DNA from: Dyadobacter sp. CY356
GTDB taxonomy: Bacteria; Bacteroidota; Bacteroidia; Cytophagales; Spirosomataceae
Assembly: GCF_021440195.1 (NCBI RefSeq)
Contig: NZ_JAJTSZ010000009.1
Location: 1 to 64,000, forward strand
Length of the DNA: 64,000 nt
Direction of reading: 5' to 3'
A model generated the notes under the pieces. That model saw only the letters and a list, made by a program, of their open reading frames with translations, did no database searches and was not told the DNA's origin. Below, piece after piece: positions 1 to 7,690 of the stretch. Each line of letters begins with the position of its first letter. Within the stretch, counting starts at the first letter, position 1. A program made the position numbers and the translations under genes.

Positions 1-324
1 AAAATAAGGCAGAGACAATATTAAATTGCCCTGCCTAACGTGCATGGAATAAATTCCTGCTTCTGAAAGCGTAATTTATAAAAATATTTAATCTTTTACT
101 TGACTTTTAACACAGCACCTTGGGTTAATTTTTTCTCTACGCAAAAATAATTCCGGCCATATCACTAACCCAAGGTTTCAACCTTGGGTGGCCAGGACTT
201 GGCGTGAGCCAGGCTTTAGCCATCTACATTTTCACCCGAACTCCAAAAAGTAATTTATTAACAAGATAATCGTCCTGAAGAATTATCTTTGCAGGAAAGT
301 TTCTTTTGAATAAATACCATCAAC
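1..324. other. Intergenic region with three mini-hairpins
   Basis: No gene is seen in this leading stretch. Three short perfect hairpins follow one another: ACCCAAGG/CCTTGGGT at 168-189, TGGC/GCCA around GTGA at 200-211, and GGCT/AGCC at 212-221. An imperfect further copy of the first arm occurs near 116-127. They resemble the other short-hairpin families of this window. The 3' part carries the promoter of the next gene. Confidence 0.6.
284..291 (+). promoter_or_regulatory. Putative Bacteroidota -7 box
   Basis: TATCTTTG matches the Bacteroidota -7 consensus TAnnTTTG and lies 33 bases before the start codon at 325. No convincing TTTG -33 element is visible, so this is a moderate call. Confidence 0.4.
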
Positions 325-948
325 ATGCTTACCAGAACCGTAAAAATCAGCAATGTTACCAACCTGTCTGACGCCCGTTATTGCGCTGGTATGGGTGTTG
401 AAATGCTGGGATTTTCTATCGATCAAGATTCCCCAAATTATATATCTCCAAAAAAATTCGAAGAAATTTGTTCGTGGCTGGCTGGTGTACAGCTGGTTGC
501 CGAAACAAGTCAGACTGATCCCGAATTACTTATAAAAGCACTGGCCGATTATCCGGTACATTATGTTCAGGTTGAATCTCCGGGCCTGTTAACTTATCTG
601 CAAAGTGAATTAAGTTTACCTTTAATTCTGCGGGTTAGTGTAGATACATACGATACCAGCGATATTTATTCCATTTTAAGCCGTTACGGAGATTCCGTTG
701 CCTATTTTCTTTTGGAAAGCGATGCCAATACACCGGTGACTGAAGAGTGGATTCATGTTTTATCAGAGATTTCAAAAGAATATCCAATATTGATTGGTTT
801 TGGCCTGGATGATGAAATTACTGTTAATAAACTAACCGAAACTTTCCCCGAGATTGGCATAGCCCTGCGTGGCAGCGAGGAGATCAGACCAGGTTACAAA
901 GATTTTGGCAGTATGATGGATATTCTGGAAGCTTTGGAAGAAGAATAA
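325..948 (+). CDS. TrpF-like (phosphoribosylanthranilate isomerase family) protein with altered active site
   Basis: This 207-residue protein has the layout of a TrpF TIM barrel. The N-terminal KISNVTNLSDA stretch (7-17) aligns with the TrpF signature KICGxTxxxDA and is followed by a typical AGMGVEMLGF segment. GFGLD near 158 corresponds to the GGL phosphate-binding strand, and RGSEEIRPGYKD near 182-193 to the SSGVExxPGxKD end. The two catalytic residues differ: the Cys of KICG is Ser9, and the Asp of the LLLD strand appears to be Glu131. Family membership is seen in the sequence; loss of isomerase activity is inferred. No other trp gene is near, so it is probably a paralogue with another role. 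The ATG has a -7 box 33 bases upstream. Confidence 0.7.
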   Translation: MLTRTVKISNVTNLSDARYCAGMGVEMLGFSIDQDSPNYISPKKFEEICSWLAGVQLVAETSQTDPELLIKALADYPVHYVQVESPGLLTYLQSELSLPLILRVSVDTYDTSDIYSILSRYGDSVAYFLLESDANTPVTEEWIHVLSEISKEYPILIGFGLDDEITVNKLTETFPEIGIALRGSEEIRPGYKDFGSMMDILEALEEE

Positions 949-1141
949 TCTTAATAATATTTGCATTACCTGATTGAATCTCATTGGTTAAACAAAAAGT
1001 TTGGGTGATAATTAAAGTCGGTTTATCATAAATCACTTCAAATTACCATTTAACACGATTACTAACCGATAATAAACTTCCCGCTTGCAGTATCTTGTAT
1101 AACCCACTACCTTTGATTACAACATAAACGTAAACAACGAA

Positions 1142-1765
1142 ATGGAAAAGAAATTGCACCGCATACCCGATCAGGCAGTATTTGGAGGAGTTGCTTCCGG
1201 AATTGCCCAATATTTACAAATAGATGTAGTTATCGTTCGCGTTTTATTTGTAGTTATGTTATTTCTTCCAATACCCCCAAGTTTTGGATGGACTGGAATT
1301 CTATATATAATTTTGTGGGCCGTACTACCGACAGGAACGGCAGATGTGCACAACTTTGATACCATAGCAAGCAAGCCTCACGATCCGGAAGCGGAGAAAA
1401 AGCGCTCAGAACAGACTATAAAAATTCTGGGCGGGGCTTTGGTACTTTTTGGCATTTTCATGCTGGTTGATGATTTTCCTATCTGGTATGAAATCAAACC
1501 ATACTTTTGGCCGGTAGCATTAATTATTGTTGGCGCATTTCTAATTCTTCGTCAGAGAGATAAGGAACACGAAGCGAATTCAACAGTATATCCTACTACA
1601 CCACCACCGACAGAACCTGTGCAACCAGATCCGTTCACTCCAACACCTGATCCGAAGCCTTATACGCCATTTGGAACAACGGAATCGACACCACCAAACA
1701 CTTTCCCCCAGGACCCTAACAATCCAAAGGAAAACGGAGATGATGATATTATAAAAGTGAATTAA
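1142..1765 (+). CDS. PspC-domain membrane protein
   Basis: A 207-residue membrane protein. Residues 1-65 form a PspC domain: the family-typical start with KLHRIPDQAVFGGVASGIAQYL, then a hydrophobic helix pair ending in WAVLPTG. Residues about 95-140 hold two more hydrophobic segments of the LiaI/LiaF (DUF5668) type, and the C-terminal 60 residues are Pro/Thr-rich and probably disordered. PspC proteins act in envelope-stress sensing in the inner membrane. Two LiaF-type genes follow on the same strand, so the three probably form one envelope-stress unit. A hairpin at 1795-1813 separates it from them. The partner kinase or transcription factor is not nearby. Confidence 0.85.
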   Translation: MEKKLHRIPDQAVFGGVASGIAQYLQIDVVIVRVLFVVMLFLPIPPSFGWTGILYIILWAVLPTGTADVHNFDTIASKPHDPEAEKKRSEQTIKILGGALVLFGIFMLVDDFPIWYEIKPYFWPVALIIVGAFLILRQRDKEHEANSTVYPTTPPPTEPVQPDPFTPTPDPKPYTPFGTTESTPPNTFPQDPNNPKENGDDDIIKVN

Positions 1766-1794
1766 AAAATTGAGTTGAAAAACTTCAGAATAAG

Positions 1795-1813
1795 GCCGTA
1801 GCTCTGCTACGGC
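1795..1813 (+). repeat. Short perfect hairpin between PspC and LiaF-type genes
   Basis: GCCGTAGC and its exact complement GCTACGGC flank a TCT loop. It is an 8-bp stem without a T-tract, so it is not a standard terminator. It resembles the other minimal-loop hairpins in this window. Confidence 0.7.
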
Positions 1814-1862
1814 AAAACTCTCAACCCGGCGGCAACCGCTTTCCACTTTCAACCATTCAGCC

Positions 1863-2045
1863 ATGAACTTTAAAAATATTTTCTGGGGCATAATTCTCAT
1901 CATGATGGGATCCCTTTTTCTGGTCGAAGAATTGACCGGCTTTGATTTCAAAGGCTTTTTCTGGCCTATAATCCTGATTATTTCCGGAGCATTATTGCTT
2001 TTGCGGAATTACATAAACTCCGATACTAACCACTCAAATATTTAA
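1863..2045 (+). CDS. Small LiaI/LiaF-type (DUF5668) membrane protein
   Basis: This 60-residue protein is almost entirely two hydrophobic hairpin helices: FWGIILIMMGSLFLVEEL, then a short loop and FFWPIILIISGALLLL. That is the DUF5668 transmembrane unit found at the N-terminus of LiaF-like proteins. The next gene starts 5 bases after its stop and begins with a closely related unit, so the two look like a duplicated module, one free-standing and one fused to a soluble domain. The function is not established; envelope-stress modulation is inferred from the PspC neighbour. Confidence 0.75.
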   Translation: MNFKNIFWGIILIMMGSLFLVEELTGFDFKGFFWPIILIISGALLLLRNYINSDTNHSNI

Positions 2046-2050
2046 TTGTT

Positions 2051-3097
2051 ATGAAAAATTCAAAAAGTATTTTCTGGGGTGGAATGCTCATCATCATTGG
2101 TATCGTTTGGCTGATGAGGAAACTTGATATCTTTTTCTTTCACTGGGATGCGATCTTACCATACTGGCCGGTTCTGCTAATTTTGGCCGGGATTTTGTTA
2201 ATCCTGACAAATAAATACACGGCTGCCAGAGGCCTTGTCGGGTTGCTGATTGTGCTTGCAGTATTTGGTGGCTTAACAAGTCGCACGAGCAGGGTTTTTA
2301 ACAATGACCGGGATGACTGGAATTTCAATTGGAATGATCATGACAATAATTGGGATCACGACGATGACGACGATGATGACAATGATGAAGGTGATAACGA
2401 CGAAGATAAAGACAGCGACTACGAGGAAGACAGTGACAGCCAAAAAGAGGGAAGCTACAAAAAGCCGGTGAACAATTCGTACCAATATGAAATGGAAGAT
2501 TTTATCCAGAAAGCAAATTTTAACCTGGAAGGCGGAGCTGGTACTTTTACTTTGAAAGGAAATACAGACAAGCTGTTTGAAGCGGATACCCGTTCATCTG
2601 TGCTTGGTTTTTTATCAAATACTTCCATTAATAAACTGGCGAATTCCGCTACGGTTAATTTAAAAATGGAAGACGGTAATGTTAAACTTAACAAAGGTGA
2701 ATTGAGCAACAAGGCTGATATTGAGTTAAATACAAAACCTGTCTGGACGATAGACCTGGGCCTTGGTGCCGGAAGCGGGGATTTTGATTTGAGTAATTAC
2801 AAAGTTGAAAACCTGAAAGTCAGTACCGGAGTAGCTGATCTGGATATTCGTCTGGGAGACAAACTTGATAATTCAAATGTTAAAATTGATGCCGGCGTTG
2901 CTTCTCTCGGACTTGAAATTCCAAAAACCGTCGGTTGTGAAATCAAACTGGATGGCGCACTTAATCTGACTTCTTTTGACGATCTTGAAAAGATCAATGA
3001 CAAACTTTACCGTTCTCCGGGTTTTGATCAGGCAACGAAAAAAATCATGATCAGTTTTGACGGAGGTTTATCAAAAGTTAAAATAAAAAGATATTAA
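2051..3097 (+). CDS. LiaF-like envelope protein with acidic linker and toastrack-type C-terminal domain
   Basis: A 348-residue protein in three parts. Residues 1-80 hold LiaI/LiaF-type hydrophobic segments. Residues about 90-140 form an extremely acidic Asp/Glu/Asn-rich linker with a run of seven Asp. The remaining 200 residues are a beta-rich soluble domain with repeated short strands (for example GGAGTFTLKG and GAGSGDFDLS), like the C-terminal DUF2154/toastrack domains of LiaF and related PspC-associated proteins. It probably sits in the inner membrane with the beta domain exposed. It is co-directional with the small DUF5668 gene 5 bases upstream and is followed by a terminator. The acidic run could bind divalent cations, which is speculation. 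Confidence 0.75.
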   Translation: MKNSKSIFWGGMLIIIGIVWLMRKLDIFFFHWDAILPYWPVLLILAGILLILTNKYTAARGLVGLLIVLAVFGGLTSRTSRVFNNDRDDWNFNWNDHDNNWDHDDDDDDDNDEGDNDEDKDSDYEEDSDSQKEGSYKKPVNNSYQYEMEDFIQKANFNLEGGAGTFTLKGNTDKLFEADTRSSVLGFLSNTSINKLANSATVNLKMEDGNVKLNKGELSNKADIELNTKPVWTIDLGLGAGSGDFDLSNYKVENLKVSTGVADLDIRLGDKLDNSNVKIDAGVASLGLEIPKTVGCEIKLDGALNLTSFDDLEKINDKLYRSPGFDQATKKIMISFDGGLSKVKIKRY

Positions 3098-3104
3098 TAT
3101 TGAG

Positions 3105-3138
3105 AAATCCTTCCGGTCGCGGGAGGATTTTCTTTTTT
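3105..3138 (+). terminator. Rho-independent terminator after the LiaF-type operon
   Basis: AAATCCTTCC pairs with GGGAGGATTT around a short GC-containing loop and is followed by TTCTTTTTT. It begins 8 bases after the LiaF-like stop codon. Confidence 0.75.
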
Positions 3139-3158
3139 AATTATATGATTGCCGGTAT

Positions 3159-3860
3159 ATGCAGTTTTACAAAATTTTGGTTTTTCTAGGTTTTTCAATT
3201 TCGTTTCCACTATCAGCTCAAAAAAAACCAGCCGGTAAGATTTCATCCGTTGAGCAAAAAATACTTGATCAGGGACTGGTGAATATTCAAACGGAGAATC
3301 CTGATATCCTGGTTGAACTTAAATATGCCACTCCCGACAACTTCATGAAAAAGAATGTTTACGGAGAGCTTACACACGCTTACCTTCAGCCTGAAATGGC
3401 TCAACGACTTTCCAGGGCAAGCTCATTTCTCCAACAGGAAAAACCGGGTTATAAATTACTGGTATATGATGCTGCGCGTCCAAATTCTGCACAATACAAA
3501 CTTTGGGATGCATTGGACGATTTAAAAATTCCTGCACGATCAAAAACCCAGTATGTGGCGGATCCTGAAATCGGTTCCAATCATAATTTTGGCTGCGCTG
3601 TTGATTTGACCGTTGTAGATGAAAAAGGCTCGCCCCTGGATATGGGGACGAAATATGATTTTTTTGGCCCTCTCGCCTATCCCCGCTCCGAACAGGAAAT
3701 GTTAAAACAAGGAAAGCTTACATCAAAACAAATCGCTAACCGGAATATTCTCCGGAAAGCGATGATTAAGGCAGGATTTACTGTTAATACGACGGAATGG
3801 TGGCATTTTGACGGCATGTCAAAAAAACAGGCACGCGCCAGATACGGGATGATAAAATGA
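3159..3860 (+). CDS. D-Ala-D-Ala dipeptidase (VanX/DdpX, peptidase M15D)
   Basis: A 233-residue exported zinc peptidase expected to cleave free D-alanyl-D-alanine. A signal peptide covers residues 1-21, ending at a typical LSAQ site. The M15D zinc motifs are intact: SNHNFGCAVDLT near 140-151 supplies His and Asp ligands, and EWWHFDG near 212-218 supplies the catalytic Glu and third His. The YDAARP stretch near 103 is also family-typical. Length fits the family. There is no vanH/vanA ligase or VanRS pair nearby, so peptidoglycan turnover or dipeptide scavenging in the periplasm is more likely than glycopeptide resistance. Confidence 0.9.
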   Translation: MQFYKILVFLGFSISFPLSAQKKPAGKISSVEQKILDQGLVNIQTENPDILVELKYATPDNFMKKNVYGELTHAYLQPEMAQRLSRASSFLQQEKPGYKLLVYDAARPNSAQYKLWDALDDLKIPARSKTQYVADPEIGSNHNFGCAVDLTVVDEKGSPLDMGTKYDFFGPLAYPRSEQEMLKQGKLTSKQIANRNILRKAMIKAGFTVNTTEWWHFDGMSKKQARARYGMIK

Positions 3861-4013
3861 TGATTTCATGGCTAATAAATTCTTGAAAAGGTAAAACATC
3901 CTATTCTTAAATCAGGACAACCAGTCCCGACTTTACCCCTATTCAACAAAAAATTTATTTCTTATAGGGGTAAAAGCATTTCCGCTTGTCATGTTTAAAA
4001 AGAAATTTAAACC

Positions 4014-4691
4014 GTGGCAGCAACCGCTCTTCTCAATCCGGATTTTATAATCGAAAGAGATTATCTACTTTTGGCCGAAAAACAAAAGAAGAAAACTGTG
4101 CAAACTTCTGATCCGGAAATTGTCCAAGCTATAAGACGTGGAGATGAGGCTGCCTTTGAGCGGACTTTCCGTTTCTATTATCAGCGTTTATGCAATTATG
4201 CCAGTTCTTTGCTCAAAGATGCAGAGGACGCGGAAGAGATTGTACAAACCGTTTTTATTACAATCTGGGAAAAACGTGAAGATCTTGAAATTACACTTTC
4301 ACTGAAATCATATCTATACCGCGCCGTTCATAATCATTGTCTGAACCGCTTTAAACATGCAGCCGTAAAGGACGCTTACCGGGAATATTCGGTTAATTAT
4401 TTGCCTCAGTCATATGAATCCGTGACAGAAGTTATTCATGCCGACGAGCTTTCAGAAAGGATTGAAAAGGCAATACGTAAACTACCCGAACAATGTCAGA
4501 AAGCTTTTCGAATGAGCCGCTTTGAAGAATTGAAATACCAGGAAATTGCTGATCAGCTCAATATTTCAATCAAAACTGTTGAAAACCAGATCGGAAAAGC
4601 ACTCAAAATATTACGTTCCGAACTGGCCGATTATCTGCCTTCTTTGCTTGTGCTGGTTTATTTTTTATATCAACAGTTAATCCAATCGTAA
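4014..4691 (+). CDS. ECF-type RNA polymerase sigma factor
   Basis: A sigma-70 family factor of the Bacteroidota ECF class. Region 2 is the EAAFERTFRFYYQRLCNYA stretch followed by DAEEIVQTVFITIWEKRE. Region 4 is LPEQCQKAFRMSRFEELKYQEIA plus the helix-turn-helix LNISIKTVENQIGKAL. No ATG precedes region 2 in frame, so the start is a GTG at 4014 or an alternative GTG/TTG further in (the GTG near 4099 follows a purine-rich AAGAAG). The FecR-type anti-sigma starts 2 bases after its stop, suggesting translational coupling. A hydrophobic C-terminal tail (LLVLVYFLYQQLI) is unusual for a cytosolic sigma factor. Confidence 0.9.
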   Translation: MAATALLNPDFIIERDYLLLAEKQKKKTVQTSDPEIVQAIRRGDEAAFERTFRFYYQRLCNYASSLLKDAEDAEEIVQTVFITIWEKREDLEITLSLKSYLYRAVHNHCLNRFKHAAVKDAYREYSVNYLPQSYESVTEVIHADELSERIEKAIRKLPEQCQKAFRMSRFEELKYQEIADQLNISIKTVENQIGKALKILRSELADYLPSLLVLVYFLYQQLIQS

Positions 4692-4693
4692 CC

Positions 4694-5737
4694 ATGAACA
4701 ATTCTCATGACCACATTTCGGATGAGCTGTTAGCACGCTTCCTGGCCAAAACTGCCACACCGCCGGAAATTGCTGAAGTAAATGACTGGCTGAAAAGCGC
4801 TCCTGAAAATCAAAAAGAACTTGCTGCTTTTGAAATAATCTGGGAGAAAACTGCTGCCTTACATGATGACCATATCAAGGTAGATATAGATGCGGCATGG
4901 AACAGGGTGCGCCTGCAAATGAAAGCAAATGGTTCTGCGCCGGCATCAACAGAGAAAAAAAATGATGTTTCAGATCAGGAAACGATCATCAGAGATTTCC
5001 CTGCAAAGAAAAAATTCTATTTCCCGGTATGGATGGCTGCGGCTGTTTCCCTGACTGTGCTAGCTTTGGGGTGGTTTATTTTCAAAACGCAATGGAATAG
5101 GCCGGAGCAAATTCAGAGTGCTACAACAAACAATACCGGCGAAACTACTTTACCTGACGGCACCAGGGTATTTTTGAATTACAACTCTTCAATAAGTTAT
5201 CCTGAAAGTTTCTCGGGAGATCTGCGGTCTGTCACTTTAAAAGGCGAAGCATTTTTCGATGTAAAACCAGACGCTTCTCATCCCTTTGTTATTGACGCAA
5301 ATGGAACAATGGTCCGGGTTTTAGGAACATCTTTTAATGTTAAGGCATATAAAAAAGAACTTGTCAGGGTGGATGTAAAAACAGGAAAAGTACGGGTATC
5401 CAAAAACGACAAAAAGATTGAACTTGTGAAGGGAGAGAGCGCGGAAGTGCTGAATGACACACTGAAAAGTATGCGCGCCGATGTCAATATTATGGGCTAT
5501 AAAACGCAGGTTTTCGATTTCAATGCAACGAATCTCGGCGATGTAGTAAATACGTTGAGAGAAGGTTATCACTCAGATATTCGTTTATCAAATCAAAAAC
5601 TGGCACAATGCCGGCTCACGATCAGTTTTCAGAAAGAGCCGCTTGATGCAACCCTGTCGGTTATTGCAGAGACATTGGAATTACACTTGCGGAAAGAAGG
5701 GAAAATTTACTGGCTCGAAGGTGCTGGCTGCCAGTAA
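4694..5737 (+). CDS. FecR-family anti-sigma factor
   Basis: A 347-residue inner-membrane anti-sigma factor. The cytosolic N-terminal part (1-108) should bind the sigma factor encoded 2 bases upstream. One transmembrane helix spans about 109-130. The periplasmic FecR domain follows (about 145-240, with TTLPDGTRVFLNYNSSISYP and VTLKGEAFFDVKPDASHPF), then a C-terminal DUF4974-type domain (about 275-345). In the canonical Bacteroidota scheme FecR is signalled by the STN domain of a TonB-dependent receptor. Here the next gene carries an STN domain but no TonB receptor barrel, which is unusual. Confidence 0.92.
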   Translation: MNNSHDHISDELLARFLAKTATPPEIAEVNDWLKSAPENQKELAAFEIIWEKTAALHDDHIKVDIDAAWNRVRLQMKANGSAPASTEKKNDVSDQETIIRDFPAKKKFYFPVWMAAAVSLTVLALGWFIFKTQWNRPEQIQSATTNNTGETTLPDGTRVFLNYNSSISYPESFSGDLRSVTLKGEAFFDVKPDASHPFVIDANGTMVRVLGTSFNVKAYKKELVRVDVKTGKVRVSKNDKKIELVKGESAEVLNDTLKSMRADVNIMGYKTQVFDFNATNLGDVVNTLREGYHSDIRLSNQKLAQCRLTISFQKEPLDATLSVIAETLELHLRKEGKIYWLEGAGCQ

Positions 5738-5769
5738 AAACTTAGTAAACCTGCAAAATTTCTGATGTA

Positions 5770-7572
5770 TTGAAGACATTTTACTATATAATATTCCTGA
5801 CCATTACCAGTTTTTTTACCCTGGCCACTACGAAAGTCCAGGCGCAGGAATTGCTGGAAAAACGTATTTCAATACGTGTAACAAATCAGCCTCTTGACAA
5901 TGTCTTACGACAGATAGAAAGTCTTGGTGGATTTAGTTTTTCCTATAATCCGGATATTATTGAAATTAAAAGCCGGGTTTCTATTAACGTTACAAATCAA
6001 AGTATACGCGAGATCCTGAATGATCTATTTAAGGGGAAGGTGATTTTCAAGGAGCGGCACAAGTATATAATCTTAAACAGAAACACAAAAAAAGAAGATG
6101 AAACTCCGCCAAATTTTAATTTGAACGGCTATATCATAAACAAAAAAACGGGTGAAAAACTAGCCAATGCCAGTATTTATGAACCCGTCACACTAGCCTC
6201 GACCATTAGTAATCAATATGGCTATTACCGGATCCGTCTGCCAACAAGTCCCGCATCTGTCCGTCTGGAAATCAGGAAAGATCAATTTATTGGGCAATCC
6301 GTAATTATTTCAAACCGGAGAAATACTTATCTGCCGATACTGTTAAACCCGGACACGCTTAAAGCACTGTCATTTAGACAATTAAATATCGTTACAAAAT
6401 CTGATTCAATTAACAGTCCAAAAATAGAAATTCCCCAGTTTGAATATATTTCAACAACTTATGTGTCGCCTGATACCATAATAGAAACTGATTCGCTTCG
6501 CTTACAAAACAAATTACGCGTGACCTACCACCGCGTCCGTAAGGATTTCAGCAGTGCTTTTGCTTCCGCGAAACAAGCAATTAATACAAAGAATATCACG
6601 GATACCTTGTATCGGCCTGTTCAGTCATCCATTTTACCATTTATTAGTACCAACCGTGAGCTTAGCGGGAATGTTGTAAACGATTTTTCATTCAATATTT
6701 TTGCCGGCTACTCGCTAGGAACAAATAAATTGGAAATCGGTGGATTGTTTAATGCAGACCGCGGACACGTGAAAGGCGTTCAGCTGGCTGGGATCGGCAA
6801 CTTCGTAGGTAACAATGTTACAGGATTTCAATATGCATCAGCGCTCAATGTTGTCATGGGCAATGTGATAGGGCTTCAATATTCAACCTTATTGAACTTT
6901 ACAGGTGGCAATTTTAAGGGCGTCCAGTGGGCTGGTGTAGGAAATGTAATGTTGGGAGAATTACGAGGATGGCAAATTTCGGGTGCTTATAATTATGCAA
7001 AAAGAGTGAAAAGCGGTCATCAGCTTAGTACTGTCAATTATGCTGATTCCTCCGAAACCACACCCATTGGTTTTTTTAGTTATGTTAGAAAAAATGGTTA
7101 CCGCCGATATGAGGTTTCCACAGATGAATTCAATTATTTCAATACAACATTTAAAACGGGAATGAAGGCGTTCTATAACGTTTTCACCATAGGATTTAAC
7201 TGGAAAATTGCAAACAAACCTTTTGGCAGTATTGGTTATGGATTTGGAACGGCCGCTAATCTGGGACGTGGATGGATGTTTAACGCAGATATAACAGCCA
7301 ATGCTGTTGCCATTGATAAGGCTAATTTAAAAAGTCACAACGCCGCAGGTTTATTCCGGCTGTCTACTGCCATTGAAAAGAAAACCGGCAAACGCTTTTC
7401 CATTGCATTCGGACCTTCTCTGAATTTGTTAACAGGAAATGAATTTGGGACTTCTTACGACACCAGAAATCGTTTATCAACCTTTTGGATTGGCGGAAAA
7501 CCTGATCCTGGGAAGAAGAATTATGGGTGGGTAGGATTTCAGATTGCTATAAGGTTCCGGGATAAGTTATAA
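5770..7572 (+). CDS. STN-domain surface protein with carboxypeptidase-regulatory-like domain and GxQ repeat barrel
   Basis: A 600-residue exported protein starting with TTG; the nearby ATG at 5765 is out of frame and stops after two codons. A signal peptide ends at VQAQ (26). Residues about 31-103 form an STN (secretin/TonB short N-terminal) domain, and about 117-195 a CarboxypepD_reg-like beta sandwich (NGYIINKKTGEKLANASIYEP). From 325 to 412 come tandem repeats of about 21 residues with GVQLAGIGN, GFQYASALN, GLQYSTLLN, GVQWAGVGN and GWQISGAYN, as in LA_2272-type surface repeats. No plug or SusC barrel is present. It follows FecR by 32 bases and is probably the outer-membrane signal input of this sigma/anti-sigma pair. 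Confidence 0.8.
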   Translation: MKTFYYIIFLTITSFFTLATTKVQAQELLEKRISIRVTNQPLDNVLRQIESLGGFSFSYNPDIIEIKSRVSINVTNQSIREILNDLFKGKVIFKERHKYIILNRNTKKEDETPPNFNLNGYIINKKTGEKLANASIYEPVTLASTISNQYGYYRIRLPTSPASVRLEIRKDQFIGQSVIISNRRNTYLPILLNPDTLKALSFRQLNIVTKSDSINSPKIEIPQFEYISTTYVSPDTIIETDSLRLQNKLRVTYHRVRKDFSSAFASAKQAINTKNITDTLYRPVQSSILPFISTNRELSGNVVNDFSFNIFAGYSLGTNKLEIGGLFNADRGHVKGVQLAGIGNFVGNNVTGFQYASALNVVMGNVIGLQYSTLLNFTGGNFKGVQWAGVGNVMLGELRGWQISGAYNYAKRVKSGHQLSTVNYADSSETTPIGFFSYVRKNGYRRYEVSTDEFNYFNTTFKTGMKAFYNVFTIGFNWKIANKPFGSIGYGFGTAANLGRGWMFNADITANAVAIDKANLKSHNAAGLFRLSTAIEKKTGKRFSIAFGPSLNLLTGNEFGTSYDTRNRLSTFWIGGKPDPGKKNYGWVGFQIAIRFRDKL

Positions 7573-7581
7573 GATTTTTAA

Positions 7582-7688
7582 GGTTTCACGCAGAGCATAA
7601 AAGATAAAACGGAAAGGGCGCAAAGTTTTAAATTTCTGTGCCCTTCCCGTTTTTTTATCTTTGCGTCTTTGCGTGAAAGCGTGAAACC
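7582..7688. repeat. Long palindromic intergenic element between convergent genes
   Basis: A 107-bp imperfect palindrome. The outer arms GGTTTCACGC and GCGTGAAACC are exact complements, and inner arms AAAGATAAAACGG and CCGTTTTTTTATCTTT also pair. It fills the gap between the STN-protein stop (7572) and the nadE stop (7691). The T-tract fits a bidirectional terminator. A second element of the same design but different sequence lies at 12031-12137. Confidence 0.75.
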
Positions 7689-7690
7689 CT

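Noticed and set aside
3159..3860. Vancomycin resistance locus
   Set aside because: Only a VanX-like dipeptidase is present; no D-Ala-D-Lac ligase, VanH or VanRS genes are nearby.
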